Below are positions 1-6,744 of a stretch of 12,257 nt of DNA, one piece after another. Within the stretch, counting starts at the first letter, position 1, and each line of letters begins with the position of its first letter. The stretch lies in the NCBI GenBank assembly GCA_904501845.1, contig CAJGCH010000061.1, positions 1-12,257 of the forward strand. Reading direction: 5' to 3'. The translations under genes and the position numbers were made by a program. The notes under the pieces are model-generated. The model did no database searches, had not been told where the DNA came from, and saw only the letters and a list, made by a program, of their open reading frames with translations. The DNA is from an uncultured Bacillaceae bacterium (lineage in GTDB: Bacteria > Bacillota > Bacilli > Bacillales > Pradoshiaceae).

Positions 1-2588
1 ACAGATAAATAGGATAATAACTCAGTGAAGGATTGTCGATTTTCTGCCAGCAGACGGTCTTCATATAGCACCCAAGCTGATTGTTTCTCAACGGGAATCT
101 TTGCGGACAAAAGTCTTCTGATATAGAAGCTCATCTCCATAAGCATTTCGCTGCCCTCCGGCACATTCTTACTGCTCGTATCGCTTATGTATTGCTGCTT
201 CGAAGCCGCCGGGGCTTCTACCATGATTTTCATCGAACGTCCATCATAGAGGTGTCGTACAGATTCCCACACTGGATAAGTCATAAACAAAACAGATTTC
301 CCCGCTCCCATATGCCCTCTAAGCAATTTGGCCCCTGAACCCGAGGTAAACCCTTGCACAAGAGCCTGACGCCCATTTTCATCAACCATGTCCTTCAAAG
401 CAAGGTACATTCTTTTGAGGGTTGATAGATTGTTAAAGAAGAAAATTAGATTCTCCTCTCTGCGTTCAATTACATCAGCCAAGAATCCCTTTGCGCAATC
501 AAAGAATCTCTCAGGCTGCGCCGCCTTCTTCACACAGGGATCTTGAATGATGATCAGACTATGAGATGTCTCAGGTGCTACAACCATTCCCTTTTTTATT
601 GGTTCCTTACAGCCCACCTTGGAAGCAAAATAATGGAAAGAGTCATGAATAGCCAGCACCTCAGATGCGAAAATAATATTCTTCTTGCCTATCATATTCA
701 CTTTCATCCAATCGGCAATGGCGATTGGCTTTGTTTTAATTGAAAGTGAATTTCGATTGCCTCTTTGATTCCATTCAATCCATGTTTCATTTTTACCTGA
801 CAGGTTTACGAACATTTGCCCTAATCCATTATAGATTCTGGCTAGCTGTTCATGCATTTTCATCCATTCATCCATCCTATTTAGCTGGCTTCTTTTTAGC
901 TTCTCCACCGGCACCTCATTTAGTTCCTTTGCCCAACCTTGAAAAAGGCCCATGAGGGAAAAGATGGTTTCACGTAAATCATTAGCTGCACCGTAGATGG
1001 CCAGGACATTTTTTCTTCTTCTCGGTAATTTAATCGCGGCTATTTGGCTTTCGGTAACAGCTGCTTTCGCCTCTCCATATGCGATGAGCAGCTGGGCAAA
1101 ACGGTCAATTTGGCTTGACAGCCGTGAGACTGTCTCCTCGAGCTTCCGGCTATCAACCTGAGCGTCTGTCTTTTCTTTCACAAGCAAGACAGCCTGATGA
1201 ATAAGCTGGTTATTATCGAGGGTTCCAACCTTATTGACAATATTGCGCAAATCCATATAGCTGATTTCATAGCCAAGCTCCTCTTTCAACACAGCAGGGA
1301 ATGAGTCAGCTTCTTCAATCAGCACATAGGAAGCCTTTTCCAGATAACCTTTGCAAAGCATATTATTCGCATACGCTTCATGGGTCGTGAGAACCACGCT
1401 TGCACTTTTGGCAGCGTTGAGCCTTCTTCCATAGAAATCCCGCTCAGTCCATGGTTTCAATAATCTGGGGTGCAAATGCTGATGATGCGCAACCTCTCTA
1501 GCGTATTCTTTGCCAGCGCTGGAAAGGTTCAGTTCATTTAAATCCCCTGTCACCGTTTCGGTCAGCCAGACGAGCATTTGCATCTTAGCCATAGCGACTT
1601 CATAATTATGATCACGCTGTCTCAAGGATTGCTCAAACTTCGGCAAACTGAGGTAATTCGAGCCCTGTTTTAACTCTTCTACGGATAAACCAGGCATATG
1701 GGCAGCAAGTGCTTCCCCTGATAATTCCTTATAGGTTGAAAGCAGGACTTGCTTTCCTGCATTCTCAGCGAAATCATGAGAAGCTAAAAGATGGTCAAAA
1801 AAGGCATGTGTGCCATCTTCCAGGAAGCTGGTGCCGCCAGCTTGGAACATATCCTGAATGAAGGAGTATATCTCGAATTTGGCACGTGGGATAACAGATG
1901 CTTCTGTTGCCTTTCTAGGCAACGCAAGAGCGATACCTCGATAAATCTCCAAATCAGGCCTCCAAGGCTCGCTGCTCTGAGACTGCTCTCGCAAAACTTC
2001 AGCGAATACTTCTTTCAATTCGCTTTTTAAGGAGTAGGATAACCGATAGAGAGACTTGAGCGTTTGTCTCGGCAGCCTTTTAAGCGACTTATAAAAATCC
2101 AGAAACAATAAGGCAGTAGCATATGCATCACTATCCGCTTGATGGGGACAGTCATGAATATGGCCATATGCCTTGCTCAAATCTTCCAGCTTAAAGCTAT
2201 CCATCCTAGGGGAAATGATCTTCGCCATCTCAACCGTATCAACCGTGTACCCTAAAAACATTTCATAACCTACCCGTTCGAGCTCTGCCTGGAGGAAGGT
2301 TAGGTCAAAGAGGACATTATGGGCGACAAAAACAGCCTCTTCCAAAATCCCAATTATGTACGGAGCAATCTCCTTAAAGGTTGGGGCAGACTTTACGTCT
2401 TCTTCCGTGATCCCGGTAAACTCCTGGATGAATGGAGGAATTGGCCGCTGTGGATTCACGTAGGAGGAATATTGATAGGTAATCTCCCCATATTCAATTA
2501 CAATAGCGGCAAATTGGATAATCCGGTCCCCGGCCTTCGAGTTATTACCCGTTGTTTCCAAATCAACGACTACATACTTATTCTCCAT
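1..2588 (-). CDS. dinG: DinG-family exonuclease with degenerate helicase domain (3' end beyond left edge)
   Basis: The frame opens at ATG 2588, with AGGTG six bases upstream, and stays open for 862 codons to the left edge, so the C-terminus is missing. Bacillus DinG is usually about 930 residues. The N-terminus is a DnaQ-like DEDDh 3'-5' exonuclease with all catalytic residues: D9 and E11 in VVDLETTG, D95 in AHNVLFDLTFL, and H149 and D154 in HQADSD. The rest aligns along its length with the XPD/DinG superfamily-2 helicase body, but the motifs are worn away. The Walker A site reads FLEDGTHAFF (255-264), the DEAH box reads IEEAD (424-428), the SAT motif reads FASEVL (640-645), and the usual FWEG(V/I)D reads VWESVRH (773-779). 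No Q..GR..R motif is visible near the end. The exonuclease role is well supported; I infer that ATP-dependent unwinding is lost. Staphylococcus aureus DinG is reported to be a nuclease without helicase activity. The continuous frame argues against a pseudogene. Confidence 0.9.
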   Translation of the reverse strand, partial: MENKYVVVDLETTGNNSKAGDRIIQFAAIVIEYGEITYQYSSYVNPQRPIPPFIQEFTGITEEDVKSAPTFKEIAPYIIGILEEAVFVAHNVLFDLTFLQAELERVGYEMFLGYTVDTVEMAKIISPRMDSFKLEDLSKAYGHIHDCPHQADSDAYATALLFLDFYKSLKRLPRQTLKSLYRLSYSLKSELKEVFAEVLREQSQSSEPWRPDLEIYRGIALALPRKATEASVIPRAKFEIYSFIQDMFQAGGTSFLEDGTHAFFDHLLASHDFAENAGKQVLLSTYKELSGEALAAHMPGLSVEELKQGSNYLSLPKFEQSLRQRDHNYEVAMAKMQMLVWLTETVTGDLNELNLSSAGKEYAREVAHHQHLHPRLLKPWTERDFYGRRLNAAKSASVVLTTHEAYANNMLCKGYLEKASYVLIEEADSFPAVLKEELGYEISYMDLRNIVNKVGTLDNNQLIHQAVLLVKEKTDAQVDSRKLEETVSRLSSQIDRFAQLLIAYGEAKAAVTESQIAAIKLPRRRKNVLAIYGAANDLRETIFSLMGLFQGWAKELNEVPVEKLKRSQLNRMDEWMKMHEQLARIYNGLGQMFVNLSGKNETWIEWNQRGNRNSLSIKTKPIAIADWMKVNMIGKKNIIFASEVLAIHDSFHYFASKVGCKEPIKKGMVVAPETSHSLIIIQDPCVKKAAQPERFFDCAKGFLADVIERREENLIFFFNNLSTLKRMYLALKDMVDENGRQALVQGFTSGSGAKLLRGHMGAGKSVLFMTYPVWESVRHLYDGRSMKIMVEAPAASKQQYISDTSSKNVPEGSEMLMEMSFYIRRLLSAKIPVEKQSAWVLYEDRLLAENRQSFTELLSYLS

Positions 2589-2622
2589 GTTGGACACCTG
2601 CTTAAATCATATATCTATCAAT

Positions 2623-2649
2623 CCGGCTGAAAGCCGTATTCGCAGCCGG
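2623..2649 (-). repeat. Inverted repeat in the dinG leader
   Basis: A perfect 7-bp inverted repeat, CCGGCTG and CAGCCGG with a 13-base spacer, lies 35 to 61 bases upstream of the dinG start and inside the predicted transcript. The spacer carries a second CGGCT copy that can form a smaller hairpin (CGGCT-TTC-AGCCG) using the same 3' arm, so the two folds exclude each other. No T tract follows on the minus strand, so it is not an intrinsic terminator in the dinG direction. It could be an operator or an mRNA structure; its role is unknown. Confidence 0.5.
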
Positions 2650-2708
2650 TTTTACATTTTCAATTAGACTGGCAACCCAGCCTATCCATTAGATTTCATA
2701 ATACTCCA

Positions 2709-2737
2709 TTTATAGCAGATTGAAAACCAATTATCAA
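2709..2737 (-). promoter_or_regulatory. Likely sigma-A promoter of dinG
   Basis: On the minus strand, TTGATA (2737-2732) and TATAAA (2714-2709) are separated by exactly 17 bases. Each matches the consensus at five of six positions. Transcription would start near 2702, giving a leader of about 114 bases before dinG. This is the main content of the 306-base gap 2589-2894. Apart from the inverted repeat and a weak terminator candidate at its right end, I see no gene, tRNA or SOS (LexA) box in that gap. Confidence 0.65.
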
Positions 2738-2849
2738 AGACATGAGCACGGGCTTTTCCTTAGAGTCGTCGCTTATATCTTGATTTCGGTTCACTCTGAA
2801 TTATTTTTGCATAGTTTCCGTATTCATTCGAGCATCTAAGTGCCTATGG

Positions 2850-2879
2850 GAAAACAGCATAAGTCGACAAGCCATGCTG
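2850..2879 (-). terminator. Weak candidate terminator after the GNAT gene
   Basis: Reading the minus strand, CAGCAT (2879-2874) can pair with ATGCTG (2860-2855) across a 13-base loop, followed by TTTT. It starts 15 bases after the acetyltransferase stop codon. The stem is short and the T run is only four bases, so it may be inefficient, but it is the only terminator-like structure between the acetyltransferase and the dinG promoter. Confidence 0.35.
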
Positions 2880-2894
2880 CGCTATCTGCTTTGC

Positions 2895-3440
2895 TTATTT
2901 TTCCGGACGCATGTCTCGATATTCCATCAGCCAGCAATCCTGATAAACTCCTTCATGGAGCTCATGAGCGAGAAGCTTTGATACCTTCCTAAAGCCTGAT
3001 TTCTCATAGCATCTGATTGCCCTCAAATTCCTGGCTTGCGGGTCCATGATGACTCTCTTAGCCCTCTTTTCCTTAATCAAATAGGAGGTCATGGAGTTAA
3101 CAAGCAGTGTTCCGATCCCTTTATTCCAATATTCAACCTCGCCAATGAACTGATCGATACCATAGATCAGTTCCTGTCCAAACCCATATTTCCTCTTCGT
3201 TACCTCATCGAGCTCGTAAAACTGGATATAGCCGATTGGTCTATGTACATATTCGATGATGCATTTTGTCTCTTCATCATCAGAATCCATGAACACCTTT
3301 TTCGCTTTGTCATAATCAAAGGGATTATCTCTTCCCTCATAGAATTCTAGAACCGCAGGGTCTGAAAGCCATTTCGCCAATAGCGGGATATCCCGCTCCC
3401 CCAATATCCGGACAGATAATTGTCCATGCTGATAGACCAT
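2895..3440 (-). CDS. GNAT N-acetyltransferase, AAC(6')-like
   Basis: The product is a GNAT-fold acetyltransferase of about 181 residues. Acetyl-CoA binding is supported by WNKGIG at about 105-110, the place of the usual (Q/R)xxGx(G/A) motif A. The stretch DPQARNLRAIRCYEKSGF (about 133-150) and the preceding GIDQF (94-98) closely recall the AAC(6')-Ib aminoglycoside acetyltransferase group. WLSDPAVLEFYEGRDNPFD near the N-terminus is typical of chromosomal Bacillota members. I prefer ATG 3440: AGGAG lies about 10 bases upstream and homologues begin at this point. ATG 3446 would leave only 4 bases, and ATG 3461 has no visible ribosome binding site. It follows the hydrolase after about 30 bases and is probably co-transcribed with it. 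The substrate could be an aminoglycoside, a related metabolite, or something else; sequence alone cannot decide. Confidence 0.85.
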   Translation of the reverse strand: MVYQHGQLSVRILGERDIPLLAKWLSDPAVLEFYEGRDNPFDYDKAKKVFMDSDDEETKCIIEYVHRPIGYIQFYELDEVTKRKYGFGQELIYGIDQFIGEVEYWNKGIGTLLVNSMTSYLIKEKRAKRVIMDPQARNLRAIRCYEKSGFRKVSKLLAHELHEGVYQDCWLMEYRDMRPEK

Positions 3441-3470
3441 ATGCATCTCGCTCCTATACATTTTACGTGT

Positions 3471-4118
3471 TTAAATAAAATCTCTCATGTCTTTGATGAT
3501 ACTCTTCAGCATGTCAACTGAATCTAAGATATGACCTTCATGCTCGAGTCCGTGATGCATATTGGGAACCAGCCTTGCTGTGACGAGCGGGTTCCTCTTT
3601 ATCCGTTCTAATCGTTCCGGAATATAGTTGGGATCCTTATCCCCGATGATGCATAAGCTTGGATATTTGCTTTGAGCCAAGGTATCCGTCACACTTTCTT
3701 CCTTCAATAGGGGAGTCACCCAAATCGCCTTCGCCTCTTCAATATCGTCTCTATTCAAGATAGATTCCATGCACAGCGTACCGATTGATTTGCTGAGAAA
3801 GACATATTGCCTGTAGCCTTTATCTGATAAGGCATGGTCCAGGACTGCATTCACATCATGGTTGACGGCTTTTGTTAGCTCTTCCCAAGAGAAATCATCA
3901 TAAAATTCATCGTTATAGCGATAATTGATTTTTAGCACGTCTATGGAATCGTCGAGAAACATGGAGGATGCATAATGGAATAGCGGTGCTTGCGTCGTGT
4001 ACCCCGCGCCTGGCAGAAGGATAGCCAGCCGGGCTGCATCGGATGATCTACCTGTTATCGAAAAATGGATACTCCTTTGCTTATAGCCTTTTACATAGCT
4101 TGAATGTGCATACGGCAT
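3471..4118 (-). CDS. Alpha/beta-fold hydrolase
   Basis: A 215-residue single-domain alpha/beta hydrolase. The likely oxyanion segment is LLPGAGY (34-40). The nucleophile is probably S111 in FLSKSIGT, the acid D162 in IIGDKDPNY, and the base H189 in NMHHGLEH, giving a complete Ser-Asp-His set in the right order. The nucleophile elbow is S-x-S-x-G rather than the common G-x-S-x-G. No signal peptide or membrane segment is seen, so it should be cytoplasmic. The start at 4118 is set by a perfect AGGAGG eight bases upstream; in-frame starts further upstream lie at or before the predicted transcription start. It is the first gene of a two-gene unit with the acetyltransferase, separated from panD by a strong terminator. 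The substrate is unknown; small esters or acylated compounds are possible. Confidence 0.8.
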   Translation of the reverse strand: MPYAHSSYVKGYKQRSIHFSITGRSSDAARLAILLPGAGYTTQAPLFHYASSMFLDDSIDVLKINYRYNDEFYDDFSWEELTKAVNHDVNAVLDHALSDKGYRQYVFLSKSIGTLCMESILNRDDIEEAKAIWVTPLLKEESVTDTLAQSKYPSLCIIGDKDPNYIPERLERIKRNPLVTARLVPNMHHGLEHEGHILDSVDMLKSIIKDMRDFI

Positions 4119-4146
4119 TTGTCGTTCCTCCTCTTCGTTTCTAATC

Positions 4147-4157
4147 ATTTTAGCATA
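4147..4157 (-). promoter_or_regulatory. Extended -10 promoter of the hydrolase-GNAT unit
   Basis: The minus strand reads TATGCTAAAAT, an extended -10 element (TRTGN followed by a five-of-six match to TATAAT). No good -35 is seen at normal spacing, as is common for extended -10 promoters. Transcription would begin near 4140, just after the panD terminator and about 22 bases before the hydrolase ATG. Confidence 0.5.
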
Positions 4158-4189
4158 AAATGCCATAAACAAAGCTCCCATTCTTCTAA

Positions 4190-4235
4190 AACAAAAAAAC
4201 ACACGGACAATTCATAATGAATCATCCGTGTGTTT
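4190..4235 (-). terminator. Intrinsic terminator of the panBCD operon
   Basis: On the minus strand an 11-bp perfect stem (AAACACACGGA with TCCGTGTGTTT, at 4235-4225 and 4207-4197) encloses a loop that itself can pair ATTC with GAAT. A T-rich tail follows (TTTT G TTTT). It starts 13 bases after the panD stop codon. It should separate the pantothenate operon from the hydrolase-acetyltransferase pair. Confidence 0.9.
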
Positions 4236-4248
4236 AAGAATAGTAAAC

Positions 4249-4632
4249 TTATAGAATTGTGGCTTCCGGTTCTAGCCCAATCATCTGTGTGATGGTATTA
4301 TTCTCATCAAGCACAGCGACTCTCGGCTGATGGGTACGAGCATTTTCCTCAGGAACAAGACCGTAGGAAATAATAATCACTTTATCCCCTTCTTGCACAA
4401 GCCGGGCGGCAGCCCCATTTAAACAAATAACACCTGAGCCCCTTTTTCCAGGAATGATATAGGTTTCAAACCGGGCACCATTATTATTGTTAACGATTTG
4501 CACCTTCTCATTCGGAAGCATATCAACGGCTTCGAGCAATTCCTCATCAATCGTAATGCTCCCTACATAATTTAAATTCGCTTCCGTTACGGTTGCTCTG
4601 TGAAGCTTTCCTTTCATCATGGTACGATACAT
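4249..4632 (-). CDS. panD: Aspartate 1-decarboxylase (pyruvoyl enzyme)
   Basis: PanD converts L-aspartate to beta-alanine, the amine partner used by PanC in pantothenate synthesis. The 127-residue length is normal for the family. The self-processing site is clear: G24-S25 within YVGSITID, where cleavage turns Ser25 into the catalytic pyruvoyl group. Other conserved residues are present, including K9, R54 and Y58 (in ETYI). The gene begins four bases after the panC stop, with AAGGGGG seven bases upstream of the ATG. It is the last gene of panBCD and is followed directly by a strong terminator. Nothing suggests truncation. Confidence 0.97.
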   Translation of the reverse strand: MYRTMMKGKLHRATVTEANLNYVGSITIDEELLEAVDMLPNEKVQIVNNNNGARFETYIIPGKRGSGVICLNGAAARLVQEGDKVIIISYGLVPEENARTHQPRVAVLDENNTITQMIGLEPEATIL

Positions 4633-4636
4633 GATG

Positions 4637-5494
4637 TTACCCCCTTGGTTGTTCGGTTTTAATGATTACATTGTCAATCAGGCGCACTTTGCTGTATTGC
4701 ACGGCAGCCGCCACAATAATAGCTTCCCTTACATCTGTAATGGGTTTCAGCTCTGGATAGCTTAAAGCCTCTAAATAATCGATGGTGCCGGCTGTATGGC
4801 TATGCAAATAGCCCCTTCCTTCTGCTATGGCCGCCTCGGGAGTCATTCCGCTATCGATTGCTTCCTTGATTTTGAATAAGCATCTTGAAATATGAACGGC
4901 TTCTGCTCGTTCATCAGATGTGAGATTGACATTTCTAGAGCTTAAGGCTAGCCCATCCTCTTCACGCTTGATTTCGACACCGACAAGCTCGATTGGGAAG
5001 TTAAAGTCATGAATTAGCCCTTCAACGATGGCCACTTGCTGGGCATCCTTCAAGCCAAAATAGGCTCGAGCAGGTCCAATAATATTGAAGAGCTTCGTCA
5101 GCACGGTCGCCACACCGTCGAAATGGCCGGGACGAGATTTGCCGCACAGGCAATCCGTACGCTCATGAACCTTAACGGTAACAGTCGGCCGCTCTCCATA
5201 CATCTCTGCCACCGTCGGGTAGAACAGATAATCCGCACCGGCTTCCCGCGCCAGTGCCTCATCACGCTCGATATTGCGAGGATATTGATCAAAATCCTCG
5301 TCAGGACCGAATTGCAGCGGGTTGACGAAAATACTGATGACAACAATCCCATTCTCTTTGCGGGCTTCATGAATAAGAGATAAATGTCCCTCGTGCAAAT
5401 ATCCCATCGTTGGGACAAAACCAATTGTTTTTCCGTTTGCTTTTTCTTCTGTTAGCATGGTGCGCAGCTCATCAATCCGATTAACAATCTTCAT
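4637..5494 (-). CDS. panC: Pantothenate synthetase (pantoate-beta-alanine ligase)
   Basis: PanC joins pantoate and beta-alanine in an ATP-dependent reaction, through a pantoyl-adenylate, to make pantothenate. It is a cytoplasmic nucleotidyltransferase of the HIGH superfamily. FVPTMGYLHEGH holds the HxGH signature (H34-H37), and LALSSRN is the KMSKS-like ATP-binding loop. FGLKDAQQ is also typical. ATG 5494 gives 285 residues, matching the family. The frame could be extended to a TTG at 5524 inside panB, but the extra residues are not conserved. The panB stop and this ATG are separated by one base, so translation is probably coupled; a GGGGGAG sequence lies about 12 bases upstream. Confidence 0.97.
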   Translation of the reverse strand: MKIVNRIDELRTMLTEEKANGKTIGFVPTMGYLHEGHLSLIHEARKENGIVVISIFVNPLQFGPDEDFDQYPRNIERDEALAREAGADYLFYPTVAEMYGERPTVTVKVHERTDCLCGKSRPGHFDGVATVLTKLFNIIGPARAYFGLKDAQQVAIVEGLIHDFNFPIELVGVEIKREEDGLALSSRNVNLTSDERAEAVHISRCLFKIKEAIDSGMTPEAAIAEGRGYLHSHTAGTIDYLEALSYPELKPITDVREAIIVAAAVQYSKVRLIDNVIIKTEQPRG

Positions 5495-5495
5495 T

Positions 5496-6335
5496 TTATT
5501 TCTTTTCTCCCCCGTATAGCGCAAGCAGCTCTTCTTCCTTCATCGTAAATGAATGGCTTTCGGATGGAAAAGCGCCAGATTTCACTTCTTGTATATGTTC
5601 TGACAGGGCATTCCCTATCGTTGTATTTAAATCAGCATAAGTCTTCACAAATTTAGGCACCCGGCCGACCCCATAAAGAAGGACATCATGATACACGAGC
5701 ACTTGGCCGTCTGTTCGGTTCCCAGCCCCGATTCCAATCGTCGGGATGGCAAGCTTACTCGTGATTTCCTCGCCGACCTGGTACGGTACGCACTCAAGCA
5801 CCAAAGCAATCGCTCCAGCTTCCTGGCATTTGATAGAATCATCGAGCAATTGCAGCGCCGCTTCCTTCGTTTTTCCTTGAACTTTATATCCGCCAAGGAC
5901 GCCTACTGATTGAGGCGTTAATCCAAGATGGGCAACAACCGGTATGCCGGCATCAGTCAATGCCTTTATTTTGATCAGCACATCGCCAGCACCCTCAAGC
6001 TTAACCGCATCAGCTCCGCTCTCCTGGAGCAGCCTGGCGGCATTCTTTAGCGTTTCATCCATTGATACATGATAGCTCATAAATGGCATATCTGCGACGA
6101 TGAACGTATGAGGCGCTCCGCGGCGCACAGCCTTCGTGTGGTGAATCATGTCCTCCATCGTCACTGGTACGGTAGAGTCATAGCCGAGTACAACCATCCC
6201 CAATGAATCCCCGACTAGGATCATGTCAACGCCAGCTTGTTCAGCTAGCTTCGCAGATGGATAATCATAGGCTGTCAGCATGGAGATTTTCTCTCCGTTT
6301 TCTTTCATCTTCCAAAAATCAGCAGCAAATTTCAT
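5496..6335 (-). CDS. panB: 3-methyl-2-oxobutanoate hydroxymethyltransferase
   Basis: PanB transfers a hydroxymethyl group from 5,10-methylene-tetrahydrofolate to alpha-ketoisovalerate, giving ketopantoate, the first committed step to pantothenate and CoA. At 279 residues it has the usual length of this TIM-barrel enzyme. Metal-ligand positions are seen as D43 in VGDSLG, D82 in VADMPF and E114 in VKLEGA. The expected catalytic glutamate is E181 in LVLECVP. ATG 6335 is chosen because AAGGAGG lies six bases upstream; in-frame codons further upstream run into the leader terminator and lack homology. It is the first gene of panBCD and sits behind a structured leader that probably controls read-through. 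Confidence 0.97.
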   Translation of the reverse strand: MKFAADFWKMKENGEKISMLTAYDYPSAKLAEQAGVDMILVGDSLGMVVLGYDSTVPVTMEDMIHHTKAVRRGAPHTFIVADMPFMSYHVSMDETLKNAARLLQESGADAVKLEGAGDVLIKIKALTDAGIPVVAHLGLTPQSVGVLGGYKVQGKTKEAALQLLDDSIKCQEAGAIALVLECVPYQVGEEITSKLAIPTIGIGAGNRTDGQVLVYHDVLLYGVGRVPKFVKTYADLNTTIGNALSEHIQEVKSGAFPSESHSFTMKEEELLALYGGEKK

Positions 6336-6384
6336 CTTTTTCCTCCTTAACATTCCGAGGAGAGAAAAACAGCCGTATCTGCAC

Positions 6385-6412
6385 AAAAAAATCCTTCTGC
6401 TACAGAAGGATT
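6385..6412 (-). terminator. Leader terminator (attenuator) upstream of panB
   Basis: The minus strand carries a perfect 10-bp hairpin, AATCCTTCTG-TAG-CAGAAGGATT, running straight into a T tract (T7 counting the end of the stem). It lies 55 to 77 bases upstream of the panB start and well inside the predicted panB transcript. The birA transcript already has its own terminator about 230 bases earlier, so a second terminator here is best explained as an attenuator for panBCD. Confidence 0.85.
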
Positions 6413-6529
6413 GAATACGCAAGAGTGGCTTTTATCCCTCTGTCCCGGTCCTATTTCTAAGATACAGGCAGAATATCAACTTTCACTTACAACGCATACA
6501 AGGTGCAGGTCGTTTCCGCTACTGCCCTC
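6390..6529 (-). ncRNA. Candidate pan-type regulatory leader RNA of panBCD
   Basis: The leader begins close to a hairpin at 6527-6503: a GGGCAG/CTGC-A-CC stem with an unpaired A and a GAAA tetraloop closed by CG pairs. A second hairpin at 6467-6440 has CTGT/ACAG outer and TCTTA/TAGGA inner helices, again with a GAAA loop. ACAGAGGGAT (6443-6434) overlaps the 3' side of hairpin 2 and can pair over 10 positions (one G-U) with ATCCTTCTGT (6411-6402), the 5' arm of the terminator. Hairpin 2 and this antiterminator are therefore mutually exclusive, as in a riboswitch-type switch. Weinberg and colleagues described an orphan 'pan' RNA motif upstream of pan genes in Bacillota; I infer this is a member but cannot run a covariance search. 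I see no T-box signature. Confidence 0.6.
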
Positions 6530-6535
6530 ATATGC

Positions 6536-6564
6536 ATTATAACGGGAAGGAATAAAATTTACCA
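6536..6564 (-). promoter_or_regulatory. Likely sigma-A promoter of panBCD
   Basis: A perfect TATAAT (6541-6536) on the minus strand lies 17 bases after TGGTAA (6564-6559), a weak three-of-six -35 match. Transcription would begin near 6529, so the first leader hairpin would be at the very 5' end of the RNA and the leader would be about 194 bases long. Together with the leader and the two terminators, this accounts for most of the 409-base gene-free stretch 6336-6744. Confidence 0.6.
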
Positions 6565-6635
6565 TTTTCTTCTTTGTACTTTTTCGGGTTTTGAAGTTTT
6601 CGTCTAATTTCCAGATTCTATTCGGCGCTTGTCAT

Positions 6636-6667
6636 TATAAAAAGCCGCCTCGAAAGAAAGCGGCTTT
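6636..6667 (-). terminator. Intrinsic terminator after birA
   Basis: On the minus strand an 8-bp GC-rich stem (AAAGCCGC at 6667-6660 with GCGGCTTT at 6648-6641, loop of 11) is followed by more T residues. It lies about 78 bases downstream of the birA stop and should end the ypjD-to-birA transcript before the panB promoter. Confidence 0.85.
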
Positions 6668-6744
6668 CCTCATCATTTAGCTAGTAATCTTTTTTGAGAG
6701 TTATATTCGTAAAAACCAAAATCTTTACGAAGCTGCTTTTGATT

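Noticed and set aside
285..311. A P-loop-like string GHMGAGKS in the C-terminal part of DinG
   Set aside because: It fits GxxxxGKS, but it lies where the family has the segment just before the FWEG(V/I)D motif, and it is followed by a predicted strand (VLFMTYP) instead of a helix. It is most likely a chance match, not a relocated ATP site.
2319..2630. Plus-strand open frame of 103 codons spanning the dinG start
   Set aside because: It is mostly antisense to the conserved exonuclease domain and has no convincing ribosome binding site or recognisable domain.
2589..2760. SOS (LexA/DinR) control of dinG
   Set aside because: No CGAAC-N4-GTTCG-like box is present near the predicted promoter, despite the gene's name.
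6413..6529. A T-box leader upstream of panB
   Set aside because: I find no sequence like the conserved T-box antiterminator bulge and no specifier loop, and pantothenate genes are not usual T-box targets.
6634..6639. Second perfect TATAAT on the minus strand upstream of panB
   Set aside because: It is in the T-rich tail of the birA terminator, has no -35 partner at 16-18 bases, and would place the leader hairpins far from the 5' end.
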